DNA of 64,000 nt from NCBI RefSeq assembly GCF_019278565.1, contig NZ_CP058988.1, forward strand, positions 2,666,001 through 2,730,000. Direction: 5' to 3'. How positions within the stretch are numbered: position 1 is the first letter of the stretch; every line of letters begins with the position of its first letter. Of the stretch, positions 6,881 through 15,090 are shown one piece after another. The notes beneath the pieces are model-generated. The model saw only the letters and a list, made by a program, of their open reading frames with translations. It searched no databases and was not told the origin of the DNA. This stretch comes from Cellulophaga sp. HaHa_2_95. GTDB taxonomy: Bacteria; Bacteroidota; Bacteroidia; Flavobacteriales; Flavobacteriaceae. A program made the translations under genes and the position numbers.

Positions 6881-9781
6881 TGCTTCCTTTAAAATTGTAA
6901 TAGGATGCTTGGCTTGCCTTTTGGTGCCATCATAGATCTGATGACGACAACTTGTCCCATTGGCAGAAATAATGGTGTCTTCTGGAGACTTACGCACTGC
7001 GGGAAATAGTTTTAACTCCCCTATCTGCATGCTTACTTCATAATGTTCTTTTTCGTAGCCAAAAGATCCTGCCATTCCGCAACACCCTGACGTTATAATA
7101 GATACTTCGTAATTCTTTGGAAGGTTTAGAATGTCAAACGTAACTTTTTGGTTTGATAAAGCCTTTTGGTGGCAATGTCCGTGAATCTTAACCTTTTTAG
7201 TTTCAGCAGTAAATACCTCAGAATTTAAAACTCCAGCTGTAATCTCATTCGCTAGAAACTCTTCAATTAGATAACAGTTCGTTGCTATTTTTGCAATGGT
7301 TTCTTTATCTGTTGTAAAACGTCTATACTCATCTCTAAAGGTTAGAATAGCAGAAGGCTCCAATCCAATTACCGGGATATTCTTATCTGCAAATACCTTT
7401 AATTTCTCAATGTTGTCTAGCGCTAGTTTTTTAGCCTGCTTTAAAAAGCCTTTGGAGATATAGGTTCTGCCACTTTCTGCATAAAATAATTCTACATCAT
7501 AGCCTAACTTTGTTAATACCTCTATAGCGTCTTTTCCTAGTTCTACATCTAAGTAATTGGTGAATTCATCAATGTATAAGGCAATACTTTTATTGTTTTT
7601 AGTATTCTTATTATCAAATATTTGAAGGTGCTTATCGAAATTAAAACTATAAACCTTAGGCATAGTTCGTTCTTTAGCAACCCCAGCACTGCTTTTTAAA
7701 AGTCCGCCAAAGAAACTAGAATCATATATCGCATTAGTTAAGCCAGAAACTTTACTTCCTAATTTATTTAATTTCGTATTGTAAGCAAATAATTTACCTC
7801 GTAGAGGGTATCCGTTTGCTTCTTGATATTGGTATAAAAATTCGGTTTTTAGGGTAGCTACATCTACGTTACTTGGACATTCACTTGCACAAGCTTTACA
7901 GCTTAAGCATAGATCAAATACTTCTTTTAATTCTTTCTGATTAAACTTGTTTGGTGCCTCAGAAGTAGTTAGAAACTCTCTTAAGGCATTTGCTCTACCT
8001 CGTGTGGTATCTTTTTCATTTTTTGTGGCGTGATAACTTGGGCACATACCACCTGCACTTTGGTGAGTTTTTCTGCAATCTCCACTTCCATTACACTTTT
8101 CTGCCGCTTTTAAGATTCCTTCACTATCAGAAAAATCTAAGAGTGTCTTTATCTCTGGCTCTTTTCTATCGATCGTATAGCGTAACGATTCATCCATAGC
8201 AAATGCATCTACAATTTTACCAGGATTAAAAATATTTGTAGGGTCAAAGTATGATTTTACGCGCTTTAATAGTTGGTAGTTTTTATCTCCGATCATTAAA
8301 GGGATAAATTCTGCTCTTACAATTCCATCTCCATGTTCTCCACTAAAAGAGCCTTTATATTTTTTAGTCAGTTTAGCTACATCTGTCGTGATGGCTCTAA
8401 AAAGGTGAACATCATCAGATTTTTTTAGATTAAGCATAGGTCTTAAGTGCAATTCTCCTGCACCAGCGTGTGCATAGTATACGGCACTCTGCTTGTAACC
8501 GGCCATGATTTGTGTAAATTCTCCAATAAAATCTTTTAAATCTTCAACGGCAACGGCCGTATCTTCAATACACGCAACCGCTTTTTTATCTCCTACTATA
8601 TTTCCTAAAAGTCCCAATCCGGCTTTGCGCAATTCGGCAGCCATTTTTCCTTCTTGGGCATTTAGAATGGAATTGGAATAACTTAATCCAGAAGCTTCTA
8701 TAGTCGCTAAAAGTGCCTCAATTTGCTTTTGTAGATCTTCTTCAGTATCAGATTTTACCTCAAGCATTAAAAGAGCGGCAGGATCACCTGCAACAAAGAA
8801 TCTATTTTTTAATTGGTCTCTATTGTTTTTAGTGCAGTCAAGTATCACCTTGTCCATCATTTCGCATGTATGCAAATTGTGTTTCATGGTAGGAGCCACG
8901 TCCGTAAGGCAATCTTCCAGAGTGCGGTAGTGCGGTACTACCATTGCGGAAAGTTTTGGTGGAATTGGCATTAATTGTAATGTAATTTCTGTAGTAAATG
9001 CTAAGGTACCCTCACTCCCACTCAATAATTCGCAGACATTAATTAAATCTTTTTTACCACCGAAAACCTCACTTTTAAGTAATTCGTCTATAGCGTACCC
9101 CGTATTTCTTCTGTGAATTTGTGGTTTAGGAAATTCTCTTATAATTTCTTCCTGAATTTCTTTATTTGAAAGTTCTTTATGTAAACTTCTGTAAATAGAC
9201 CCTTCAAAGGAATCTAACTTGGTTTTGGCTAAAAATTCATCTGTAGTGAGCGCCTTAAACTCCGCCTCTTCTCCGTTAGATAAAATAGTTTTTAAGCTAG
9301 ACGTATACTCCCTAGTTATTCCGTAACGTATAGATGTAGTTCCTGAAGAGTTGTTCCCAACCATTCCGCCAATCATACAACGGTTTGCTGTGGACGTATT
9401 GGGGCCGAAAAATAAGCCATATGGCTCTAAGTAGGTGTTTAATTCATCACGTATCACTCCTGGTTGTACTGTGACTTGCATTTTTTCTTTGTCAACAGAA
9501 ATGATTTTCGTAAAATGTACAGAAACATCTACTACAATTCCATCACCTACACATTGCCCTGCTAGAGAAGTACCTGCCGTTCTAGGTATTAATCCGATAT
9601 TGTGTTCTTTAGCAAATAAAATTAATTTTTGAAGGTCAGAAGTGCTTTTCGGGAAAGCAACAGCTAAAGGTGTTTTTCTATAAACCGATGCGTCAGTGGC
9701 ATATAGGGCTTTTGATAGTTTGTCTATTCTTAATTCTCCTTCTAAACGCTCTTTGAGGTCGTGTAATGATGCAGTTTCCAA
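6872..9781 (-). CDS. FAD-linked oxidase / 4Fe-4S / CCG-domain fusion dehydrogenase (YdiJ/GlcD-GlcF type)
   Basis: 969 aa. N-terminal FAD_binding_4 domain (PRTAGTSLAGQCVG around residue 60; NRCMIGGMVGNNSSG near 135), then an FAD-oxidase C domain (HAGAGELHLRP; SGEHGDGIVR), a ferredoxin-type Cys cluster CLSCKACASECPSNVDV (~630), and C-terminal Cys-rich CCG-type segments (HGHCHQKAL; SGCCGMAGSFGYE). The order matches E. coli YdiJ, shown to oxidise D-2-hydroxyglutarate; related fusions oxidise D-lactate or glycolate. The protein joins in one chain what GlcD and GlcF do as subunits, passing electrons from a 2-hydroxyacid to quinone. The start codon at 9781 is TTG. The 3' end overlaps the LpxH-like gene convergently. 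Confidence 0.88.
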   Translation of the reverse strand: METASLHDLKERLEGELRIDKLSKALYATDASVYRKTPLAVAFPKSTSDLQKLILFAKEHNIGLIPRTAGTSLAGQCVGDGIVVDVSVHFTKIISVDKEKMQVTVQPGVIRDELNTYLEPYGLFFGPNTSTANRCMIGGMVGNNSSGTTSIRYGITREYTSSLKTILSNGEEAEFKALTTDEFLAKTKLDSFEGSIYRSLHKELSNKEIQEEIIREFPKPQIHRRNTGYAIDELLKSEVFGGKKDLINVCELLSGSEGTLAFTTEITLQLMPIPPKLSAMVVPHYRTLEDCLTDVAPTMKHNLHTCEMMDKVILDCTKNNRDQLKNRFFVAGDPAALLMLEVKSDTEEDLQKQIEALLATIEASGLSYSNSILNAQEGKMAAELRKAGLGLLGNIVGDKKAVACIEDTAVAVEDLKDFIGEFTQIMAGYKQSAVYYAHAGAGELHLRPMLNLKKSDDVHLFRAITTDVAKLTKKYKGSFSGEHGDGIVRAEFIPLMIGDKNYQLLKRVKSYFDPTNIFNPGKIVDAFAMDESLRYTIDRKEPEIKTLLDFSDSEGILKAAEKCNGSGDCRKTHQSAGGMCPSYHATKNEKDTTRGRANALREFLTTSEAPNKFNQKELKEVFDLCLSCKACASECPSNVDVATLKTEFLYQYQEANGYPLRGKLFAYNTKLNKLGSKVSGLTNAIYDSSFFGGLLKSSAGVAKERTMPKVYSFNFDKHLQIFDNKNTKNNKSIALYIDEFTNYLDVELGKDAIEVLTKLGYDVELFYAESGRTYISKGFLKQAKKLALDNIEKLKVFADKNIPVIGLEPSAILTFRDEYRRFTTDKETIAKIATNCYLIEEFLANEITAGVLNSEVFTAETKKVKIHGHCHQKALSNQKVTFDILNLPKNYEVSIITSGCCGMAGSFGYEKEHYEVSMQIGELKLFPAVRKSPEDTIISANGTSCRHQIYDGTKRQAKHPITILKEALL

Positions 9782-9842
9782 TCTAAAAATAATTTGAATG
9801 CTAAATTAAGTTTTTATTAACTACAGAACGCAAGTAAAATCC

Positions 9843-9850
9843 TATTTTTG
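9843..9850 (+). promoter_or_regulatory. Promoter -7 element (TATTTTTG)
   Basis: It matches TAnnTTTG and lies 24 bp before the ATG of the small outer-membrane protein gene. No clear -33 TTG is visible. Confidence 0.5.
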
Positions 9851-9874
9851 GTGTTAATATTTAAATAAAAAAGA

Positions 9875-10387
9875 ATGAAATTGTTAAAATTAAGCCTCTT
9901 GGCTCTTTTGATTTTTCCAGCATTAGTAAGTGCTCAAAGCATGTCTGATCATACTATTGGTTTAAGACTCGGAGATAGTGATGGTTTAGGAGCCGAAATA
10001 TCGTATCAAAAATCATTAAGCAGAAATAATCGTTTAGAGGTAAACTTAGGTTTCCGAGATAGTCGTGCTTATGATGCTTTTAAATTATCAGGTTTGTACG
10101 AATGGGTTTTACCTTTAGAAGGTGATTTTAACTGGTACTATGGTGTTGGTGGTGGTTTAGGAAATGTAAACTTTGAGCGGAGACCTTCAGATACAAATCC
10201 TAATGGAGAAGAAGTAGATGGCGGACTCTTTGTTTTTGCTGCAGGTAATATTGGTGTGGAATATAATTTTGATTTTCCGCTGGTAATTTCTTTAGATATG
10301 CGCCCTGAAATTGGGTTATTAGGATATAGTGAATTTTCAGATAGTTTTGATTTTGATATTGGATTAGGAATTAGATATCAGTTTTAA
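9875..10387 (+). CDS. Small outer-membrane beta-barrel-like protein
   Basis: 170 aa. A clear Sec signal peptide (MKLLKLSLLALLIFPALVSA, cut before QS) is followed by alternating polar/hydrophobic strands with Gly and aromatic residues. The last residue is Phe in the strand GLGIRYQF, the classic C-terminal signature of outer-membrane barrels inserted by BamA. The length fits an 8-stranded barrel. Function is unknown; no enzymatic motif is seen. The gene appears to stand alone, with its own -7 element. Confidence 0.75.
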   Translation: MKLLKLSLLALLIFPALVSAQSMSDHTIGLRLGDSDGLGAEISYQKSLSRNNRLEVNLGFRDSRAYDAFKLSGLYEWVLPLEGDFNWYYGVGGGLGNVNFERRPSDTNPNGEEVDGGLFVFAAGNIGVEYNFDFPLVISLDMRPEIGLLGYSEFSDSFDFDIGLGIRYQF

Positions 10388-10457
10388 ACGGTAAATATTA
10401 TTAAAGCTAAGAATATGAATGTATTAGATTGTCTTTTTTTTAATAACAATATATAAT

Positions 10458-10465
10458 TACATTTG
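10458..10465 (+). promoter_or_regulatory. Promoter -7 element (TACATTTG)
   Basis: It matches TAnnTTTG, 24 bp before the ATG at 10490. It also shows that the in-frame TTG at 10463 lies inside the promoter and is not the start codon. A TTG further upstream is 26 bp away, longer than ideal. Confidence 0.5.
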
Positions 10466-10489
10466 CGAGAATTAAATTTAGAAATCATA

Positions 10490-11602
10490 ATGAGAAAAGT
10501 AATATTAGGATTATTTGCCACTGCCCTATTAGTATCTTGTAATAGTAATCCTGACGGATTTTCTATTGAAGCTACAGTCAATGGAGAGATAGAAAATGGA
10601 ACAAAAGTATTTCTTAAAAAAATAAACGAAGTAAACCAACCTGTAGATGTAGATACGACTACAGTAGAAAATGGAAAGTTTGTTTTTAAGGGTACAGCAG
10701 ATTCTTTAGACTTACAATATATTTTCATAGATAAACTTCAGGGTAATATTCCTGTAATGATTGAGAAAGGAACTATTGATGTCGTTTTTCAAAAAGATAG
10801 CTTAGGTTTTGCTAAAGTTGAAGGAACGGAGCAAAATGAATTGTTTGGTAAATTCTTAGACAATAGTAGATCATTCTCTAAGAGAGCAATGTCTATGCGA
10901 AGTGATTTTGAAAAAGCGAGAGCTTCCGGAGATCTTGCGACACAAGAAGCGTTACAGGCAGAAAGCATGGAAATGCAAGAACAAGCTAAGAATTTTGAAC
11001 TTACGTATATCAAAGAGAACCCGAATGCGTATGTTTCTGTCTTAATTTTAGAGCGCGTATTAATGAGTAAGGGGTTAGCTGAAGATGAGATTTCTAAAAT
11101 CTATGAGGCATTTACTCCAGAAATTAAAGCTACTGCTACCGCAAAAAGAATAGAAAAACAATTATCGCTTACGAAAAGTACAGCGATAGGTTCTAAAGCT
11201 CCTGATTTTTCTGCGCCAACTCCTGATGGAAAACAATTGGCTTTGAAAGATGCTTTAGGAAAAGTTACTATCGTAGATTTTTGGGCTGGATGGTGTAGAC
11301 CATGTAGAGCAGAAAATCCTAACTTGGTGCGTGTTTACAATAAGTATAAAGAAAGCGGATTAAGTATTCTAGGGGTGTCTTTAGATAAAACAAAAGAAGA
11401 ATGGACAACTGCTATTGCTGCAGATAGCTTAACATGGAACCATGTTTCTAATGTTCAATATTTTGATGAAATTGCTAAATTGTACAATGTAAGAGCTATT
11501 CCTGCAATGTTCATTTTAGATGAAAATGGTGTAATTATCGCAAAAGACTTAAGAGGTCCAGAATTAGAAAGTAAGATTGCTGAACTTATGGGGAATATCT
11601 AA
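10490..11602 (+). CDS. TlpA-like thiol:disulfide oxidoreductase lipoprotein with DUF4369 domain
   Basis: 370 aa from the ATG at 10490. It starts with a lipoprotein signal (MRKVILGLFATALLVSC; Cys17 lipidated), then a DUF4369-type beta domain (residues ~20-120), a helical linker, and a thioredoxin-like AhpC/TSA-TlpA domain with active site WCRPC in DFWAGWCRPCRAENP and cis-Pro region RAIPAMFI. Such proteins sit in the periplasm on the membrane and reduce or exchange disulfides, for example in cytochrome maturation or for outer-membrane proteins. The actual partner is unknown. A strong terminator follows. Confidence 0.9.
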   Translation: MRKVILGLFATALLVSCNSNPDGFSIEATVNGEIENGTKVFLKKINEVNQPVDVDTTTVENGKFVFKGTADSLDLQYIFIDKLQGNIPVMIEKGTIDVVFQKDSLGFAKVEGTEQNELFGKFLDNSRSFSKRAMSMRSDFEKARASGDLATQEALQAESMEMQEQAKNFELTYIKENPNAYVSVLILERVLMSKGLAEDEISKIYEAFTPEIKATATAKRIEKQLSLTKSTAIGSKAPDFSAPTPDGKQLALKDALGKVTIVDFWAGWCRPCRAENPNLVRVYNKYKESGLSILGVSLDKTKEEWTTAIAADSLTWNHVSNVQYFDEIAKLYNVRAIPAMFILDENGVIIAKDLRGPELESKIAELMGNI

Positions 11603-11623
11603 ACCCTTAAAAGTTTTTACTAT

Positions 11624-11667
11624 AAAAAAAAGCTCCAATTTGAAATTCAAATTGGAGCTTTTTTTTA
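11624..11667. terminator. Strong bidirectional intrinsic terminator
   Basis: A 12-bp perfect stem AGCTCCAATTTG / CAAATTGGAGCT with loop AAATT spans 11631-11659, flanked by an A-run before and an 8-T run after. It serves the TlpA-like gene (+) and the propeller lipoprotein gene (-). Confidence 0.9.
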
Positions 11668-11685
11668 TCTTACTAAAAGATCAAA

Positions 11686-13323
11686 TTAAAATCTATTTAG
11701 CATATCGTTAAACTCTCCTTTTACCACAGCGGTGTCAGCTTTAGTAACTTCACCCGTTATGTACGCTCTAGAGCTAGCACCCAAGAATTCAATAGTAGCA
11801 CCATCGCCTAAGATTAAATCACCGTAAATAACTAAGTCGCCCTCTATAACCAGCGTTGCATTACTAGCAACAGTAATATCTTTAGTACTTCTATTGTTTC
11901 CTACGATAATAGCGCCTTTCATTTCAAATAAACTATCCGTATTTAACGCTACACCAGTACTTACTGTCCAGCTACCACATAGCAATAAATCTCCAGAAAC
12001 ATCTACTTGTCTTAATCGCTTAGAACCTTGGTAAGCCATAGTTTCATTAGCAGGCACTGTTATATTAGAACTACCTCTGTATGAGGTTAAATCTTCACAT
12101 TTACTTTCTAAGCTCTGATTTGGTTTGTTCATTTTAATAATCTGTAAACCAGCGGTACCAGAAGCTGCAAAAATATAATCTCCTTTAGAGGCGACGAAGT
12201 TAATAGAGCCATCTAAATCTATAATTCCAACGGGAGTTGTACTTCCGCTAGATTCTTCGGAAAGAGAAAGTCCAGCGCCACCATTAGCCATTAAGATAGC
12301 ACTTTCATTTACGGCAACGGCATTAGTTACATTATCTGAAACATCAGACCCTTCAGGGTTTATTAAAATTGGAATGTATTCTACAAAAGCTCCAGTACTA
12401 GCATTGTAAATACCCGCGCCTTTAGAGCCTTCAGAAACAAATAGTTTATCATTAGAAAAATCTAAGGTTCTTTTAGAAGCAATACCAAAATCAGAAGAAA
12501 TAGCAATTTCTTTTACAAGAGAAAAATTAGCATCAAAAATAGAAACTCCCTTACTCGCATCTAATACAGCGATATTGTTATTTGCCATTGTTACCGAACG
12601 TAAATCAGATAATGGCAGTTCATTTAAAAGTGCTACAGTATTTTTATCATATACCGCTAATACGCCATCTTCACCACTTGTTACATATATATTATTACCG
12701 TTGATAGCGATATCGGTAGCAATAAAACCTTCTTGGAAACCGTAAGTAATTCCGTTATTCACGTCAATACTTCCGTTAGAGGATGGTATTTTTGCTACAA
12801 AAGAGTTTGTTCTTGCAGTTGCAGAATTTTCGGCATCTACACCCCCAACAATATAAATATATCCACTGTCATAGGCGATAGCATTGATATCAGCATTACT
12901 ATAATATAACCTAGAAGTTATTTTAGGGCTATAAGGATCGCTAACGTCTACCGCATCAATGGCACCTACATAATCAGATTCAACTGTATTATAAGATACA
13001 TATGCAATATCATCTACAATGTTTACATGCGTTGCGGTTAAATTTTCTCCACCAGAAAAACTAGGAGGTGTAATTTGAGCAATTAAAGAAAGAGGATAAT
13101 CTCCGGCTAAAGGGTCTCCGTCTTTACTTGTTTTACCTGATAAATCCTCTTCACTAGATATATCAATAACTCCAGCATTTTCATAGCTGATACTTCTATT
13201 TAAAAAATCTTGATTATTTTCTGAACTTACATTACTCTGCTCATCTTCAAAAACAGTTGTTTCTTCAGAACATGATGCAATAAAAACTAGCGAAAAAGCC
13301 AGTAGTAGGGAAACTTTTCTCAT
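11686..13323 (-). CDS. LVIVD-repeat (beta-propeller-like) surface lipoprotein
   Basis: 545 aa from the ATG at 13321-13323; the frame runs 15 codons further upstream, but that would bury the signal peptide. The signal MRKVSLLLAFSLVFIASC is followed by acidic residues SEE, like the lipoprotein surface-export signal of Bacteroidota. The middle has repeated blocks of the LVIVD/propeller kind (VNIVDDIAYVSYNT; IAINGNNIYVTSGEDGVLAV; GDYIFAASGTAGLQII). The last ~130 residues (VPANETMAYQGSKRL onward) form short repetitive strands as in beta-helix or bactofilin-like folds. It is probably a cell-surface binding or adhesion protein; the ligand is unknown. Confidence 0.75.
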   Translation of the reverse strand: MRKVSLLLAFSLVFIASCSEETTVFEDEQSNVSSENNQDFLNRSISYENAGVIDISSEEDLSGKTSKDGDPLAGDYPLSLIAQITPPSFSGGENLTATHVNIVDDIAYVSYNTVESDYVGAIDAVDVSDPYSPKITSRLYYSNADINAIAYDSGYIYIVGGVDAENSATARTNSFVAKIPSSNGSIDVNNGITYGFQEGFIATDIAINGNNIYVTSGEDGVLAVYDKNTVALLNELPLSDLRSVTMANNNIAVLDASKGVSIFDANFSLVKEIAISSDFGIASKRTLDFSNDKLFVSEGSKGAGIYNASTGAFVEYIPILINPEGSDVSDNVTNAVAVNESAILMANGGAGLSLSEESSGSTTPVGIIDLDGSINFVASKGDYIFAASGTAGLQIIKMNKPNQSLESKCEDLTSYRGSSNITVPANETMAYQGSKRLRQVDVSGDLLLCGSWTVSTGVALNTDSLFEMKGAIIVGNNRSTKDITVASNATLVIEGDLVIYGDLILGDGATIEFLGASSRAYITGEVTKADTAVVKGEFNDMLNRF

Positions 13324-13365
13324 AATTACGTAGGTTGAATAAGAGTTTGGGCACTCTAACAACGG

Positions 13366-13373
13366 CAAAACTA
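13366..13373 (-). promoter_or_regulatory. Promoter -7 element (TAGTTTTG on the minus strand)
   Basis: It matches TAnnTTTG about 43 bp upstream of the lipoprotein ATG at 13323. It supports the shorter start, because the longer frame start at 13368 falls inside it. Confidence 0.45.
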
Positions 13374-13426
13374 TGAATTTATGTTTCTGTAAGTCAGAAA
13401 TTTCGACGAACGACGCTTTTTCTATC

Positions 13427-13454
13427 GTTTATCGGTAGAATATTACCGATAAAC
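13427..13454. repeat. Perfect 11-bp inverted repeat between rhomboid and lipoprotein genes
   Basis: GTTTATCGGTA - 6-nt loop - TACCGATAAAC. The outer base touches the rhomboid stop codon. On the minus strand it is not followed by a T-run, so it is not a typical terminator in the gene's direction; on the plus strand TAAATTTTT follows. It could be an mRNA 3'-end structure or an operator. Confidence 0.6.
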
Positions 13455-14089
13455 TAAATTTTTCCCAACTTCTGAAGCACAAACAAGGCAATAATAGGAA
13501 TAGCGAGCAATCCTACCATCAAAGGATCTTGCAGTGCTAGGCCTGGCATGAGTATTAAGGTTGTAGCATACCCACCAACGGCACCACCAAAATGAGCGGT
13601 GTGTCCAATATTACCTAGTCTACTCTTCATTCCATAAATAGAATAGATAAGATAGCCTATTCCAAAAACCCAACCTGGAATAATAAAATTTATTTGCATC
13701 CAAGGATCTAATAAAATAGCAGCATATAAAATTCCTGTTACAGCTCCACTTGCTCCAACAGCTGTGTAATAATCTTCATCCTTATGAAATACCATGGATA
13801 GTAAACTACCTGCAATTAAGCTAATCACATAAATAATTACAAACTTTACAGCTCCCAACCATGCGATTACGATGGGTGCAAAAAAGAACAAGGTGAACAT
13901 GTTAAAAAATAAATGCGAAAAGTCTACATGTAAAAACCCAGAAGAAAACATCCGTTCTTTTTGTCCTGCTTTTATAGCACCTACGCTAAATTTATAGCGG
14001 TCAAAAAAATTAACATCATTGAATCCTTTTATGGAAACCAATAAATTTATTGCAATAATACCTACGGTAACTAAATCAATACTATCCAT
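13454..14089 (-). CDS. Rhomboid family intramembrane serine protease
   Basis: 211 aa from the ATG at 14087-14089. The frame extends to a TTG at 14116, but that codon lies in the -7 element, so the shorter start is preferred. Motifs of the family are all present: HVDFSHLFFN (H54, H59, N63), GASGA with nucleophile Ser114, and GHTAHFGG with catalytic His166. Six hydrophobic segments are visible. Rhomboids cleave transmembrane helices of other membrane proteins; the target is unknown. It is divergent from the LpxL-like acyltransferase, with fused promoters. Confidence 0.93.
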   Translation of the reverse strand: MDSIDLVTVGIIAINLLVSIKGFNDVNFFDRYKFSVGAIKAGQKERMFSSGFLHVDFSHLFFNMFTLFFFAPIVIAWLGAVKFVIIYVISLIAGSLLSMVFHKDEDYYTAVGASGAVTGILYAAILLDPWMQINFIIPGWVFGIGYLIYSIYGMKSRLGNIGHTAHFGGAVGGYATTLILMPGLALQDPLMVGLLAIPIIALFVLQKLGKI

Positions 14090-14113
14090 ATAATCAAACG
14101 TTCTGTTTGATTC

Positions 14114-14131
14114 CAAATATAACTATATTTG
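14114..14131. promoter_or_regulatory. Back-to-back divergent -7 elements forming an 18-bp palindrome
   Basis: CAAATATA-AC-TATATTTG. Read on the plus strand, TATATTTG (14124-14131) is a -7 box for the acyltransferase (ATG at 14148). Read on the minus strand, TATATTTG (14121-14114) is a -7 box for the rhomboid gene (ATG at 14089). The two promoters face away from one another only 2 bp apart. Confidence 0.65.
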
Positions 14132-14147
14132 CGGTATAATTATTGGC

Positions 14148-15029
14148 ATGCAGTTATTAGTATTCATTTTAGTTTACCCTATTCTTTGGTTTATTTCCAT
14201 ATTACCATATACCTTATTTTATTGGCTCTCAGATTTTGTTTTTTTCTTGGTGTATACCCTTTTTGGTTACCGCAAAAAAGTAGTGTATTCAAATTTGAAA
14301 CTTGTATTTCCTGATAAAAGCGAACAGGAACTGTTACAAATTCAACGTAAGTTCTATAGTCATTTGATTGATACGTTCATGGAGATGATTAAAACCATGG
14401 CACTATCCAAGGCTCAAGTACAGCAAAGATATACCATCAAAAATATTGAAATCCTTAAAGAATTAGGCAAGACTAAAAGTGTTTTAATAGTCTGTTCGCA
14501 CTACGCCAATTGGGAATGGAATGTGAGTATAAATAACTATGTAGATTTCAAAGGCTATGCTGTGTATCAAAAAGTAGCAAATAAATATTTTGATCATTGG
14601 ATACGTAAAGTAAGAGCCCGTTGGAACACGACCTTAATTACACAAGAAGAAACAGTGAAAACTGTGGTAAGAAATGTTAGAGATGATGTTAGGAGTGCTT
14701 ACGGAATGGTAAGTGATCAATCTCCTCAAGCCCATAGAGCTCCTTATTGGACGGAGTTTATGGGAATTAAAGTTCCTGTTTTTAGTGGTGCAGAAACTAT
14801 GGCACGTAAAATGGATTTAGGAGTGCTGTTTCTAAAAGTAGCTAAAGTAAAAAGAGGCTATTATGAGGCGGAATTTATTCCGATTACGGCAGCAGGAAAA
14901 TCTACTGCGGCTCATGAAATTACCGATAAGTTTCTGCGCTTAACAGAACAACAGATACTAGAACGTCCTGAACATTATTTATGGACTCATCGCCGCTGGA
15001 AACATAGAGATAAAGCAGATCAGCATTAA
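14148..15029 (+). CDS. LpxL/HtrB-like lysophospholipid (lipid A) acyltransferase
   Basis: 293 aa. An N-terminal membrane segment is followed by the acyltransferase motif HYANWE (H118, E123; HX4E) and a SDQSPQAHRAPYWTEFMG block, typical of the LpxL/HtrB family. These enzymes add a secondary acyl chain to lipid A at the cytoplasmic face of the inner membrane. Length and motif order fit the single late acyltransferase commonly found in Bacteroidota. A bidirectional terminator follows. Confidence 0.9.
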   Translation: MQLLVFILVYPILWFISILPYTLFYWLSDFVFFLVYTLFGYRKKVVYSNLKLVFPDKSEQELLQIQRKFYSHLIDTFMEMIKTMALSKAQVQQRYTIKNIEILKELGKTKSVLIVCSHYANWEWNVSINNYVDFKGYAVYQKVANKYFDHWIRKVRARWNTTLITQEETVKTVVRNVRDDVRSAYGMVSDQSPQAHRAPYWTEFMGIKVPVFSGAETMARKMDLGVLFLKVAKVKRGYYEAEFIPITAAGKSTAAHEITDKFLRLTEQQILERPEHYLWTHRRWKHRDKADQH

Positions 15030-15030
15030 T

Positions 15031-15070
15031 AAAAAAAGGAGCATCTAATAGTATTTAGTTGCTCCTTTTT
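15031..15070. terminator. Bidirectional intrinsic terminator
   Basis: AAAAAGGAGCA (15033-15043) pairs with TGCTCCTTTTT (15060-15070), with further CTAA/TTAG pairing inside the loop. It lies between the convergent acyltransferase and glmM genes. Confidence 0.85.
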
Positions 15071-15090
15071 ATGGCAATTTTCACTAGTTT

